Source of the DNA: Cadophora sp. MPI-SDFR-AT-0126
Lineage: Eukaryota; Ascomycota; Leotiomycetes; Helotiales; Ploettnerulaceae
Assembly: GCA_020747065.1 (NCBI GenBank)
Contig: JAGMVK010000013.1
Coordinates: 310,001 to 374,000, forward strand
Length of the DNA stretch: 64,000 nucleotides
Direction: 5' to 3'
The notes under the pieces were generated by a model. That model was not told the DNA's origin. It searched no databases and saw only the letters and a program-made list of their open reading frames with translations. Both the position numbers and the translations under genes were made by a program. The stretch's first letter is position 1; each line of letters opens with the position of its first letter. Positions 11,989 through 24,488 of this stretch are shown here, piece by piece.

Positions 11989-12718
11989 CCCATGGTTGCC
12001 TTTGATCTTGCTTCTGTAGGAGTTTTGAACTGTATGGAGAAGTAGGTGATGGTCGGAGGTAGACCGAGCTTTGGACTAAAGGTTTTAGATAGGGGGAGGA
12101 AGGATCAAAGTCGAAAGAAATGTCTACAACAAAGATGCCCATTCTTGACACTATGAGAAAGCTACAAGCTGGCTTTGGCTAAATGGCCGGGATAACACCG
12201 CATACCTCCGGCGCAGTTGAGCTATTCTGATGACTGCAAACAATTTACACACGCAGAATCACAAATCATAAAAGGCGGAAGGTATAAAGACAAAATAACT
12301 ACAGTACATTTGCGATAACAGTCAGAAGAGAAGAATTTACTGAACCGCGCTATCCCATCCTTCATGTCTATGCGAATCCCATGATGGCGGAGCGACTGAA
12401 GGGGCCGGCAATGATTGAGACGAAGTAGCAACAAACTCCCAAAGTCATGACAGCCCGAGAACCTCCAGCAGTGACTCCTTTTATGTGAGTCCATGTCGTC
12501 TATCAAACGAAGAAAAGAGAGATGAAAAAAAGAAATGGGTATCATTGTACATGTACGTCAGACGTGCGGAGTGAAGTTGCCAATCGTTATGTTGAGCAGT
12601 GTTTGTGATCGTAACAAAATTCGTACAGTATCTAAACAGTAATTAGCTAATCTAACTTCCAAAAATAGAAAGGAATACGCACAAGTAGCGCAGGAGATAA
12701 GTCTGGTTAGCACCCGTT
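11989..12718. other. Intergenic region between RBR 2 and RBR 3
   Basis: This is the upstream side of RBR 2 (minus) and the 3' flank of RBR 3 (minus). A minus-strand frame from ATG 12161 encodes about 50 Pro/Ser-rich residues and could be a first exon of RBR 2, but I found no clean splice into the RING frame. The 107-codon frame at 12222-12545 has no motif. Confidence 0.4.
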
Positions 12719-14051
12719 TCAGAGTCTGTTACGTCTGCAGCGTCTGCAGAGAAGGGTGTGGCAGTTCACGCAGCTGTAGATGAACTCTGGCATGGTGTCT
12801 TGGCACATCGAGCACTGATTTTCACCTCTCTGACTAACGAATCGAGTGTGTTGGCAATTGTGACGACCAGCAATGTTTTCCGCAACAGTGAGAACGGCAT
12901 TCAAAGCTGGTGGACCTGCGACTCGATTTCCTCGGTTCTGGATCTCGACGACCTCTTGAGCACGTTCCATCAATCGGTCTTCATCCCATTGTGGACATTC
13001 ACAGGCCTTCCACGGAAAGGCTGCGCACAAGTAGCAGAATTGGGTCTTGCACGGACATCTGGAACCAACTTGTTAGCTGTGATGGTTGGTTTGAGCGAAA
13101 GGTTGCAACTTACGACATGTGGTAGCAGCCTTGAATCAGGTCTACCATTCGGCGACATTCAGGGCATCTGGTCCAACCCTCACCCTCTGCAAGGACTTCA
13201 AGTTGTCTCATATCTTCATCCACCGGGCAGTCACCTTCGTGGCTTGGTCCCTTGCATAATGTACAAGTGATGGCCTGGCAAGTCGAGCATTGAGCAGCAC
13301 CCTCTCTAATTGTCATTTCTGGGGTGAGGAAGGTCTCGCAACCAGTGGCAGAGCAGTAGACCCGATACTTGGTACTATACTCCACGGTCTTGTGTCCGAA
13401 AGTTGATTCAATTTCTTCCGTCAAGAAAGCACTGACAGCCTCAAGGGGAATTACTTGTCTGCAGCATCTAGGAGGGAATAACTCTTCATCTCTGAATGCT
13501 CGAGTAAAAGTTTCGCGGATGCAATCGCCACAGTAACGATGACCACAAGTAGCAGTTGAAAGGCCCTCATCGAAGAAGTTGTCCGTACAGTTTGAACATG
13601 GGATATCGGGTTGGGGCTTCTCTTCTTCTGACTCGGGTGCTTCTGGTTGAGGGGTTTCCTCTGTGTGGTAAGCTTCATCAACGCCTTGTGTTTCCGTATC
13701 GCTGTGGCCTTGCTCAGCTGGTACCTCATCACCAATGAACACGAGGTCGAAGGGATTGTTCAAGAGGATTGCCTCCCTCAGTGGCCCGTCCGTGATAGGC
13801 TCGCGGTCGGTCAAGTCTGTGTCCGCTGTGATTTGAGCGACACGGCGTTCATCGAAAGCCAGACGGTTCTGGTGTAGTTCTTGCTGGTAGAGTCTGGCAG
13901 CCACCTCGATGTCTCGGAGTCGTCCATCTCGTTGTGCCCCTCCAGCTTGAGCGGAAAGAGCCTGAGCATCAGCCATCTGCAGCTCAAGGATCAGCACGGC
14001 AGTCGCATTGTTCATGTCTTGAAAATCCCAATGATTGAGTGGAGCCGCCAT
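12719..14051 (-). CDS. RBR-type E3 ubiquitin ligase 3
   Basis: Two exons, 14051-13114 and 13058-12719, give 425 residues. The order is: N-terminal segment (MNNATAVLILELQMADAQAL) matching that of RBR 1, a short acidic linker, RING1 (CSNC...CGHRYCGDC), IBR (YCSATGCETF...CSTCQAITCTLC), and Rcat with active-site Cys in QGCYHMS (about residue 309, His present). A C-terminal module follows with HNCQH and three CxxC pairs, ending RCRRNRL. The intron falls just after the catalytic Cys, at the same phase as in RBR 1 and 2, which supports common descent. Expected function is ubiquitin transfer through a Cys thioester; substrate unknown. It is far shorter than RBR 1 because it lacks the disordered linker and the SIM-like motif. 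Confidence 0.87.
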
Positions 14052-17000
14052 CGTGCTATGCGGAGTCGTTCGGCGTTCTGCGTAGAAAGGAATGTGTAGA
14101 TCTTGCTGTTGGCTACTGCGTTAGGACTGAAATGAAGTTGCAAGATCTGGTTCTTTTGTTTCTCACCTACTATCAACGAATTGTGGTATATGCTGATCTC
14201 CAAGACCACACCAGAAGATGGAAGAAGTTGATAGGAAAGAAGAGATCAACGAGGCGAAGCAAAACCGTAGTGGAAGACCAAGCGCAAGAAGCAAAGCGAA
14301 AAGAAATTTGTTGTAACGTGTGTTTGTGAGGTCAACGTGAGGCGAGAAGGTTGATTTTGCTGACAACCTCGCGAACTTTAGGTTTCAGTGCTGTGAACAG
14401 CCATCGATATAAGTCATGTGAATTTGAAGGGCTCGATGTTTGAGTAGACCAAGATATTCTGCGAGGAGGCTATCAAGTGAAAGTAACATCAATTTTGATT
14501 CAAAGAGACTCACAACAGCAATATATGTGTTCTCAAAGCAAAGCGTGACCTTATGTGTTGACTTAATTCTCCAATGTTGACAACGCGCATTAAATACACT
14601 TAGGGGGAGACAACAATGAATTGCTCACGACGTCAAAACTTCGGCCGCGACGAAAAGTCACTTCTGTGAGCAAAGAAAGAACATATGTCATTCAAGACGA
14701 GCTCATGACTCTTCATGTGAAGCAACCATGACAAGCTGAGGTCGACGCCAATACAGAGCAGATAAACAAAACAAACAAAACGACAACAACAACAACAGTT
14801 AGCCGAAAATGCACACCATTAACACGTGAATCGCCACCTCCTCAAAGGGGCAGGCATCCGATTGTGTCTCTTCCAAACTTCTCCAGGTTCGCACCTCCAT
14901 ATTTTTCCCAATTGATCCGAATCACCTTCCTTGATAAGAAATGAAGTCTCTCGAACCGAGCTTATTGTTGTCAGCCACCGCCAGTTCAACCTGCAAATTT
15001 CGAAGTCCATCGTCTCACCATTTCGCCACCTGGGAATATCCCGAATCTCAGCTTGGCTAAATTCGAAGTCTTCAACCAAAAAAGGAGTCTGTCCGTTCCA
15101 AAATCCTCGTCATCTCACCGCGCCATTTCTCTTTCGATCAAGGCTCGCCTCAACTCGTCTATCTGAGGCGAAAAGAGAGACGACGTTCCAAGCCGCCTCA
15201 TCACTTCAGCCTCAGTTCGCGAACACTTTCACATGCGAGTGATCGGGTTCTCCGTCTGCCACGTCCCTCCTTTCTCCACCACACCCCAACATTACTTTCA
15301 TCTTGAATGCCGGCCTTGGTATTCTCATTTCTTTCGGTTCAGATCAAATCCCGAACAATCGATCATCTGGCATCCTAGCCTCCCCAACGTTTCCCCTCGC
15401 CACCCTATCCCGTCTCTTGAACCCATTATTCACGTCTCGTCGTGTCTCCCTCACAGGCTCGTCAGCCTCATCTGGACTCCGGGACCGACCCAAATCTCGG
15501 GACTACCACGGCGTCCGGCATTTCTCACTTTGCCCCACCAGATTCCAATGTGAAGCTTGGAAGATCCATCAATTTTATCCCTCCACCAAGCTTCTAGCTC
15601 GACACTAGAACAATTCCCGAAGCAGCACTGAATATCGGTATCCACTCTCATCCACTCTTCTCTCCACTCCCATGTGCCTGTCCATAACCAGCGTCACCTG
15701 CGGTTCTGGCGGCTGAATCCTCGACGTCTCATCCAGACCTGAGTGATGCTTGCAGTGGATCAATACCGTAATAAAAACACCAAAATTCCCTCATTCCGGC
15801 CGCTCACCCCCACTGGATGCCAAGACGTCTCCCCTACCTTGCGACAACATTACGAGATATTTGCACTTTGCGGTCTAGGCCTTCAGAAGAAATGTTGGTA
15901 ACGCCGACAGATTCGCGATTGTTCATGTATTGCTTTGATGCTGGATTCAAATGTCTAATGGCCTGGAACGAACTTGGTAAGCACCTCTATAAACTGATTA
16001 ATGGCTGAAGTCCGAATCTCGAAAAGGAGAGTCCACACGGCCACTCCGGAGAAATAAAAGCGTTGATGAGCCGAAGAGCCAAGCCACAACTTACCAAATG
16101 CAGGGACCGGCGCCACACTTCGCTTCCCCTTGTCCGATCGCTTCACGCCCGGTCACAATAACACAAGAGATGCCGGGCATCCTCGGTCCCATGGCTTCCT
16201 CCGTCCAAGCAAGAGCTAGAAGATATCCAGGAACAAGTGTCTTATCGCGGCTGTCAACCACGGCTATGGCACCTCTCTCCTTTTGAGTGCTCTGTCCCAT
16301 CTCGAAACAGAAGTGTCAAGCGAGAAGCTCTCAGATCTATCGATCGATGGTAGCCACCCTGTTTGAATGCCAAACCCTCGCTCAGCCCTGCACTCATCGC
16401 TACCTTGGCCCACATCGCCAGCGCTCCCACCCAAAACATACTTTCCCCGGCAGCAGTGCACCGAAACTCTATTTACCAGAGGAATTCAAACAGCTAGCTA
16501 GGTATGCGGCATCGTATCTGCCAGGACGCGGGCTAAAACCTCTTGACAAAAGCAGCGACAGACCTGACTCGCTAGTGACGTGGGTTATTCCCAACTGAAC
16601 CTCAAGTCTCAAGAGAGTCGGAATGAGCTCTAGCAACACTGTCAATTTAAATCCGAAAAACGCTGTAATTTCGGAATAGAGGGATCTCAAAGTGTACCGT
16701 GCATTGAGTTGTACTCGGTCCAATTTATAGCGAGCCTTCAGACACAACCGATTTACAAGGGAGAAATGTAATATGTAAAGTACAGATGACTTACAGGCAG
16801 GTCAACTATTGCCCGTATTTTGACGGCCAACGACATCTACCCCACCACCACTTTTCGTCAGCTCCTCCCCTCCACCAACCCCTCAAAACAAACTTTGCCC
16901 TTCCAACTTCGGATGTCCTTAAACCAGCCCTTCTCGCTTATAGTCAACTATCCTCTCATCTCATCTCGCTCCCACTTTCCAATGTTTTGATCATCTCGCT

Positions 17001-18761
17001 TCCTATGACGACAATCCGCATCGGAATGCCCTATCAGTCTCAAACTCTATTCTGACAGCCAGCCGCATCTGCGCTCACCACCATCAGGGAAACGGTATAG
17101 ACATGATCCACTGCCAAAAAGACGCTTCCGATTCTCCGATTAAACAAGCCTCCTTTCATCTAGCTGCAGCGGGACACATGTCATGAACAAATAAAGTTTG
17201 AAGTCAACAGCATGAACGCACAGCGATGGAAGGAAAGGTGGGATGGTCGATATCCCCTTCCTCCCCCACTCCCTCGATTCCCCTTCTTTTTCATTTTACT
17301 TTCCCTACAGTATTACTGCATGCATGCCAATAGCCCAATGAGGGAACCCGACCCTGTTCAAAGTTCTTAATCTTGTCTTACATCACCTCACACACCTCAG
17401 CTACCTGCCTGCGCGTCCCAATCCCAAGCCCTTTCAAAACCTAACCCTTAAACACAAAGGTTGTAATGTATGTACTGTAGATGTGTTGAATTGAAAAGTG
17501 GCATGATGCTTTGTACGAGTCAGTCAGTGTTTACGACCTGTCCGCTACCCCTCGATTGGAGATATCCGAAGAGATCAAGAAATCCAAACTCTCTTTTAAC
17601 GAGCTTCGTCTGATTCGTTGAACCGTGCTGAGTATCTATCCTATTCGTGGGGGTTGGGATCAAGGCATGACGTGCTGTAACGGGGTAAAAGTCAATTCCC
17701 AAATAGGTCGTGATCTCGAAAGCGTCGAGGCGAGGGCAGGCCAGGCCAGGCCGTCCATTTCTCACATGCGGGCATGCAACTGAGCGTGTAGGATGTGCAA
17801 ACCAGCTCTGTCCACACATTTACATATATCCCATATTTCCCTTGGGTTAATGGAACGAGAAACTGATGCAATTTGGAGGTTTCAATGTTTTTGTTCAATT
17901 CTGACACGGACCGATCTCGTCCAAATCTAATACTCCAAACAGAACAACTAGCCATTTCTCTCACTCTCTTTGCTCAAATAGACTCCTGACAGTAAAGGAA
18001 GCCGCTCTTCTCGCAATTGTAAGCAAAAGAACAATCCAGTAGTAAACTTCCGACATTTGTGTAAAGAAATTTCAACTTCCGTTCACTCCTGCCTTTCCAT
18101 TGCCAGACTATCTGCGTCTTGCAATGTACTGCAGTCCCACCAGCTTCTTGCTCTGCTCCGTCCGTTCACGCATCTTGTCCAAAAGAAGAAGAACAGCTTT
18201 CTTAGCAAAAAGCACTGCTGGTTCCATGAGTAAGTGCTCATTTGTCCGGCCCATGTACATAAGCAAAAAGGGGTCTATAAACACCACCTCCTATTAACGC
18301 CCTAACCATCTCGAAAACCCAAGGGCCAAATAACGACAAGAAAGCAAGGCACAAAAGAAAGTTTAATCCAGTAACTTTTGTGTATGGCCAATTGGACAGA
18401 CAGAAACACCGCCAGGTTCGAATATTGACCAGAGAAGGTTAGATTTGCATCGTTCCGGAAAAAGTGGGGAGTTTGTCGAGTACCGTTCATCGTGTACTGG
18501 TGTTTCGGCTTCGATAGCCTCCCAAGAAGATATGTCGTCGTTGAAAACATAGACAAAGCACCATTTCCCTCTATTTCCAGCCCAAAAAGTCTTTCCGTTC
18601 GTTCAAGCCCAATCAATCTATCCCGGGGTATTTAATCTTGAGCTCATGAAGCAAACAACTCCGTCCCAATGCAAATTTTTGTTGAGGAGAAAAACGAGGA
18701 CGCCGGTGTATTTGCTGATGCTGGAAAGAAAGCCGTAAAACGCGTAGCTGAATTGAAGAGT
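14052..18761. other. Gene-poor 4.7 kb interval
   Basis: No frame longer than about 105 codons and none with a recognisable motif. About 14760-14800 is rich in AAAC and AAC repeats. About 15060-15560 and 16790-17000 are pyrimidine-rich on the plus strand. The interval lies between the promoter of RBR 3 and the 3' end of the sfp1-like gene. Long untranslated regions or non-coding transcripts are possible but cannot be shown from sequence. Confidence 0.4.
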
Positions 18762-20969
18762 TCACATCATGCCTTCTTCACCAATCCCTGGTAAACCAGG
18801 TACATTCATACTCAGAGGCCCTAAGCCTGCTGCAGCCATATGACTATTGAGCTTCAAGTCCGGATTGCAAGGAGGCGAATGTTGCTTATGCTGCATGTAA
18901 TGTCAGCCTCGGCTCCAGAGTATCCGACAAAATGGACTTACGTATTTCAACCCGTTCAAGTTCTTATATCGCTTGCCACAAACATCGCATTTGTAAGGCT
19001 TCTCCTTTTCCATGCCGAGTGTACCGGGATAAGGCGCGGATGTCTCAGGGTTTACGATCGAAAATGTGCCATCACCATTTTCGTGTAATTGTTGAGTCTG
19101 ATGGCCATGTGTCTTGTGATACCTGGAACATGTTAGCATCTCTGCACCTCCGTAATTCAATATTACTTACTTGAGACCGTTCTGATTCTTGTATGCCTTC
19201 TCACAGCCAATGACTGGACATCTAAATGGTTTGTGCTCTTCTCCCATCATCATACCAGCTTGAGGCATAGCGTTCATGGCCATCATTTGCTGTTGTCGGT
19301 ACGCTCGCATCAGCTCGTCGTTATTACCAAATTGACCTTGTCCTAGACCAAATTGTGCAAATTGCTGCTGTAGACGTTGTTGGGTAAATCCGTTGGGGCT
19401 ATATAGTCGTTTGGCGGGCTCATCTATACAAAGGTCCAGTGACAGACTATCCGAACCCATCCCGAATGGATAATTCATATTTGACATGTTCATATTCATG
19501 TTCATGCCCATATTATTCATATTCATTGGCATGTTCGCAAACGCATCTTCCATTTCTCCTGCCGGTGTACCTGGTACCGAGGTCTCAGGCGAGAATTGGT
19601 GTGACTGTTGCTGGATCGGTTGGGCGCTGAGCGTTGGGGTATTTACCGATGAAACGGTCGGATTGTTCTGGAAACCGAACCCTGCAGTAGCTGGGGTGGG
19701 AGGCTGGGATGTTCGAAGCCCAGAATGTTGCATCCCACCTGAGTTCAGGTTTAAATTTGGTCGTGGTTGTTGCCCGAAAAAGGATTGCTGTGCCATCTGG
19801 GGTTGTTGGTGCATTTGCACGGGCGTATCTGGCGGGTTGTCCATGGGCCCTACGGCATCGTCCATCTCCATATCCTCTACACCATCCATATCTTCCAATA
19901 CTGGCTGCATGTTCTTTTGAACTGGAGTTGAGGGTTGTGATTGCTGCTGCTGTCGCATCAGCTGGATCCCACCCACACTTGGTCCGCCTTGTGGCATTTG
20001 TAACCCTGGAGCTCGTGGGGGCTGTAGTGTTTGATTCTGCTGTTGCTGAGCTTGCTGCTGAACTGCTGAAGCCGCCTGAGCCGCGATAGCTGCTTTGCTA
20101 TTGGGAGTTGAATTCTCTCGGGCCCTTGCCGCGGCAGAGGCCGTACGCAGCGATTGCGGTGTCTGCTGTGCATGTGCTTCTTCATAATGTTGCAACAGAT
20201 CGTGTAGAGTAGGTAAGGTCTGGCCACAGCACGCGAAATCTCTCATGAAATTTGCTTCCAACTTGGGTAGATATGAAGACGAGTGGTAAGATGGCGACTG
20301 ATAAGGAAATGGCGAAGTCCCCGCCATGATGATGCTAGAGACTGTCAGTGTCTTGCCAGAGAGCGGTGGCGCACGAGCGAGACTCGAGACTTGAGACTCA
20401 GACCGGTGGCATCAAGGTGCCAAAATGTCTCTTGTGGTAGAATTGAAGACTTACTCGTCTCTGATCCAGCTTCCGACAGAAACGCCTCCCCAACTCATAC
20501 CCTGAACCAGGCTTCCAGCCAAACTTTCCCGCCGCGGCCGTCCATCTGCATTTCTATTTGGGTTGTTCATAGAGATCGGTTTGGCTCCTGCGAAGGAGTC
20601 CTGACGACCTCTGCCCATACCGTTCTCGAAATTGTTGCCGCTCATCATGGCGGAGGTGCGCGAGTCGGGATCGAGGAAGTTGGTGGTGGGTTTGACGCCG
20701 ACACCTTGCGATGACGGAGAGGAAGATGCGTTTCTCGTTGGTGTGGCGATGTCGATGGGAGAGGTCATCTGCATCGTAAAAGCGTCGCTCTCAGTGTTGT
20801 CGTTGTTAGGAGTCGGCGGCTGATTGTTAGAGAACGGAGAACTGGCATTCGAGTCGATAGAGTGACTTTCAAGATCGAGGGTTCCCGTTGGTGATGACAG
20901 TAGTAGGCCGGGCTCTTTTGGTGCACTCGCGCTAACGTACTTGGACAACCAATCGTTAAGTCCTCCCAT
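18762..20969 (-). CDS. sfp1: Sfp1-like C2H2 transcription factor
   Basis: Four exons, 20969-20455, 20334-19171, 19122-18942 and 18890-18762, give 662 residues. In yeast Sfp1 controls ribosomal-protein and ribosome-biogenesis genes and cell size downstream of TORC1; the same role here is inference. Visible features are an N-terminal MGGLNDWLSKYVSAS segment, an atypical Cys-Cys/His-His finger (FACCGQTLPTLHDLLQHYEE), Gln- and Met-rich low complexity (MNMNNMGMNMNMNMSNMN), and a C-terminal pair of C2H2 fingers. The first finger is C-x4-C (CPVIGC) closed by YHKTHGH; the second is CDVCGKRYKNLNGLKYH closed by HKQH. The fingers are separated by a linker with NPETSAPYPGTLGMEKEKPY. This split C-terminal pair is the family signature. 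Two introns interrupt the finger region. Confidence 0.88.
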
Positions 20970-23549
20970 AACGCTCCACTCGAAAAATACGCCGCCGGCT
21001 TGTTCCTGAGAGGCAAGGTGATGAAGAGGCGAACAGCAGGTAGAAAGGGAGCGATTAGTTCTTAGAAGTCGGAAGCGGCTTTAGGGGTCGAAAAGTGTTT
21101 ATGATGAGTATATGTAAAGTAGGCGGTAGTGGGTTGGTTGGTAGGAAGTAAGGTTATGTAGGTAAGTCCACCCACCCAGACAGTCCGGGCAGCAGCGTTT
21201 GTTATGGCAACACGACGGAAGACAGGACAAGGGGAGGGAAGGGAAGGCAAGACAAGGAATGCAAGGGTAAATGGGCAAGAAGACGGTGAGTAATAAGTCT
21301 AGATCAACCGTTCGTTACCTTCGCAGGGTAGCCAGGAGGTGCTAGAAGGAGACGAGACGAGACCTGAGGATTGCGTCTCTTGATATAGTTCTACCTCTAC
21401 CGGCGGTGTACGGCTCGTCATATCATATAACACAACACAAAGCGAGCCAGGCTAGCCAGCCAGATCAGGCTCGACCGGCCATCCTGTCCATAAAGATGGG
21501 ATTTATGGGTGGTCGGGACTTTCTCGCCTGCTGGACCTGTCTGAATCGCCATGAGCTGCTACTGCAGCGCTGCTTAAGGGTAGCGTAGGCTTTGGTTCCT
21601 GCGGCAAAATGGCTTCTTACTGATCTCACCAGACTGTTTCCAGCATGGCCCCCGACACGAGTGGCACTCACAGGCAACGCTCGTCGGCTGTTGTTTGCTG
21701 CCTACATATCTTGGTCTCCCTCCTTGTAAAAGTAACCAACTTGGACTTTGGGCTCTGCTTTACACTGCACTGCACTGTCGTGGATTGGGAAATAAGGTTC
21801 ATGCTTGCGAGTATGATGATGGAGGTCGATGGACCCCGAATAATGTTTAGAAGCGCCCTTACCCTTGCGATGCACGGTGGATCCAACTCGAATAATCTTG
21901 ATATATGGAAACCTAATGTCCTTCCAGAATCCCCAGTATTCCCATCAAAGCACGGCCAACAAGGAGCATGCAGCAAGTCGAGTCAGAAACATGACGACTC
22001 ATGTCTGCCGTTGCTTCAACTCCAGTTAGTTAGCCCACATCCAGTCAGAAGCCGATTGTATTCAAGCCTCCATGCACACGTCTTACTCTCCGCCCAGATC
22101 GATGCGTTTGGTAAGTATATCGACGAATAGGATGACGCTTGATCATTAGAGTAACATCTGATTGTTGTCATATTCAACTACCTGGTCATCATTTGTACCT
22201 TACACTTATGGGGTCAATCTACGAGATTATTCGTAAATAATCGTTGAAAGATAGATTTCCTCGGCTCTTCGTGAGAGTAGACAATTGAAGGGAAGGCCGA
22301 GCCTGATTGATCTGGGGATTTCAAGTCCTGCTACCAAAAGAACTTCCCTCCTGTCGACGATCAAGGTCTCGATAATTAGGAATGGGGCGCCCTGAGAAAT
22401 GCTCACTCGGATAATCTGCCAAAAAGCAGGAGGTCAGCTTCTGAGAAATGCAGGTACTGATTACAAAGGGTGTTCTCCAGATCCAGGATACCGAGGGGGG
22501 ACTGGAAAGTTAGGGGTTCTTTCGGACAATGGAGCTCCTCGTAGACACCAAAAAAAAGGGCTACGGACATCTGAAAAATTTCCAGAAATTCAGGGTAATT
22601 TGAACATCTAAGAAGCCTCAGGCATTCGAGCCTTGTCAAAGATCCAGAGAGTAAATATTTACATCCTAAAATTCCAATGAGACCAGAATTCTAGGGGACA
22701 TTGAACTCTTTATATCCCAGCAGCCGCTGCTAGACTCGACTTCTTCTCATAAGTACGTAGCCTATTCAGATATCCAGAGGCCTCAAATCCCATCCAAAGA
22801 GAATAAGACCATTTCCCTCTCCAAATCGCACGATACTACCCGGTTTCCGCCATTTGAAGTCAGAGAAAATGCCACAGGTAGCGGAGATGCTCACCAAACA
22901 TGGAGAAACGAGTTCAAGCGTTAAGCAATCGGCGAAGGCTCGGGGGTCTGAAGGCGGGCAACATCGGAGGAGCGTCTCCTTATCAAATTAGGGTATCAAA
23001 ATATCAATCTTCTGCCACCAAAAGAAACACTCTCTGGGACATAAGGGCGGATATAGTGACAGTAGACAGTTATGTATCAAATCCACATCGTCACACCACA
23101 AGTCACTGACATCATGCGAGCGAGCCTCATGCACAGAGCTGACAAAAAATTCCAGCACCACAATTACTCACCTCAAGCGCTGCTCGGGATTTGGACGGAA
23201 ATCTATTTCGGAAAGCCCATTTGCTTCTCAAGCAAAAGAATAAGAATATAATCAGAAGGCAATCCAAGGCTCTTGTGCTCTATCATTGAGTATTCAATTC
23301 GAGTCCAATTGACAAAAAGTCACCTCTGAGATACTTCGGGATTTGCTAGCAACTGTACTAGCCAGACGAACGATTAATATCAACATACGATCTCCTCACC
23401 ACAACCACCTCCCGCAGCTCCGTAGAACGAGGAATCATCTCGAACGAACACAAGAGCCATTGGAAACCAATTGAACATACGGACCTCCGAAATTGACTGC
23501 ACAGCCATTTCCTGATCCCCTCACAACCACAACCACAACCACAGCAAAA
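20970..23549. other. Divergent promoter region, sfp1-like and rcf2 genes
   Basis: About 2.6 kb between divergent starts. It likely carries a long leader and promoter for the sfp1-like gene and the promoter of rcf2. Frames at 21645-22130 and 22399-22611 have no recognisable motif. An ACAACC/CACAAC-rich leader lies just before the rcf2 ATG. Confidence 0.4.
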
Positions 23550-24488
23550 ATGAAGATCCTCACCAAAGAAGAAGAGGAAGCGCATTACAATGCCACTCTC
23601 AAAGGCGGTATCAAAGGTGGTCTTTTTGGCCTCGCTGTCGTACGTTCTCTCTCCCTCTCTCTCTCTATCATTCAAGCCAGCACATAGCAGGCATTCACAA
23701 ACTCAGTCACTGACCACACCTCTTCACAGGGCACAACCACCGTCCTAGCCGCCCACCACCGCTTCCCAACCTTCCGCTCCCTCACCCTCCCCATGAAAAC
23801 CTTCCTCGCCACCTCCTCCGGAACCTTCCTCGCCATCATCGAAGCCGACCGATCCTCCCGGGCCTTCGAATCCGCACGCAACCCCGCAAACCAGTACAAA
23901 GACCGCGCGTCGACCGAGCTCGCGGCGCTCAAAGAAAACGAAACCGCTTTCCAGCGCTTCAAGAACTGGGGCCGCGAGAACAGATATCCTATTGTGACGG
24001 CGTCGTGGGTAGCGAGTTTGGGAATTGCGTTGGGCCTGGTGGGGAGGAATCCGTATTTGACGAGGGCGCAGAAGCTGGTGCAGGCAAGAGTTTACGCGCA
24101 GGGCTTGACGCTGGCGATTTTGATTGCGACTGCAGCGTTTGAGGTCGGTGATGCGAGTAAGGGGAAGGGAAGGTGGGAGACGGTGAAGATTTTGGATCCG
24201 AATGATCCTGAACACAAACATATGATTGAGAAGAGGATCCATCATGAGGCGTATGAGGGAGAGGATTTGTGGAGGGGTAGGTTTCTGTTCTTTCCTTTTC
24301 CTATTCTCAGCTTTGGAGCGGAATAGTAGTGAAGACATAGCTAACACACACGAACAGATATGGTAGCGGCTGAAGAGGCCAAGATTGAAGCCCGTAAATC
24401 AGCAGCTGAGCACGAGAAGTCTGCTAGCAAGCCCAAATCAACAACCAAAGCTACGAAGAGCAAGCCAGCTGAGCAGGATGTCGATTAA
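23550..24488 (+). CDS. rcf2: Respiratory supercomplex factor 2 (HIG1 family)
   Basis: Exons 23550-23639, 23730-24276 and 24358-24488 give 255 residues. Rcf2 is an inner mitochondrial membrane protein that associates with cytochrome c oxidase and bc1-oxidase supercomplexes. The start MKILTKEEEEAHYNATLKGG is the family N-terminus. Two hydrophobic segments lie near residues 22-40 and 62-80. The HIG1-like part follows the segment YPIVTASWVASLGIALGLVG and contains TRAQKLVQARVYAQGLTLA. The tail is charged and Lys/Ala-rich (residues about 210-255). The introns have canonical ends and consistent phase; the last exon encodes mostly the charged tail. Confidence 0.85.

Noticed and set aside
12222..12545. 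107-codon minus-strand ORF between RBR 2 and RBR 3
   Set aside because: No motif and irregular Cys/His content that does not match RING, IBR or Rcat spacing; it sits where RBR 2's upstream region should be.
16287..16747. ORFs on both strands of about 100 codons in the gene-poor interval
   Set aside because: They overlap on opposite strands, lack motifs and look like chance frames in pyrimidine-rich DNA.
21645..22130. 161-codon plus-strand ORF upstream of the sfp1-like gene
   Set aside because: Longest frame in the region but no domain pattern, and it lies in the expected leader/promoter of the sfp1-like gene.
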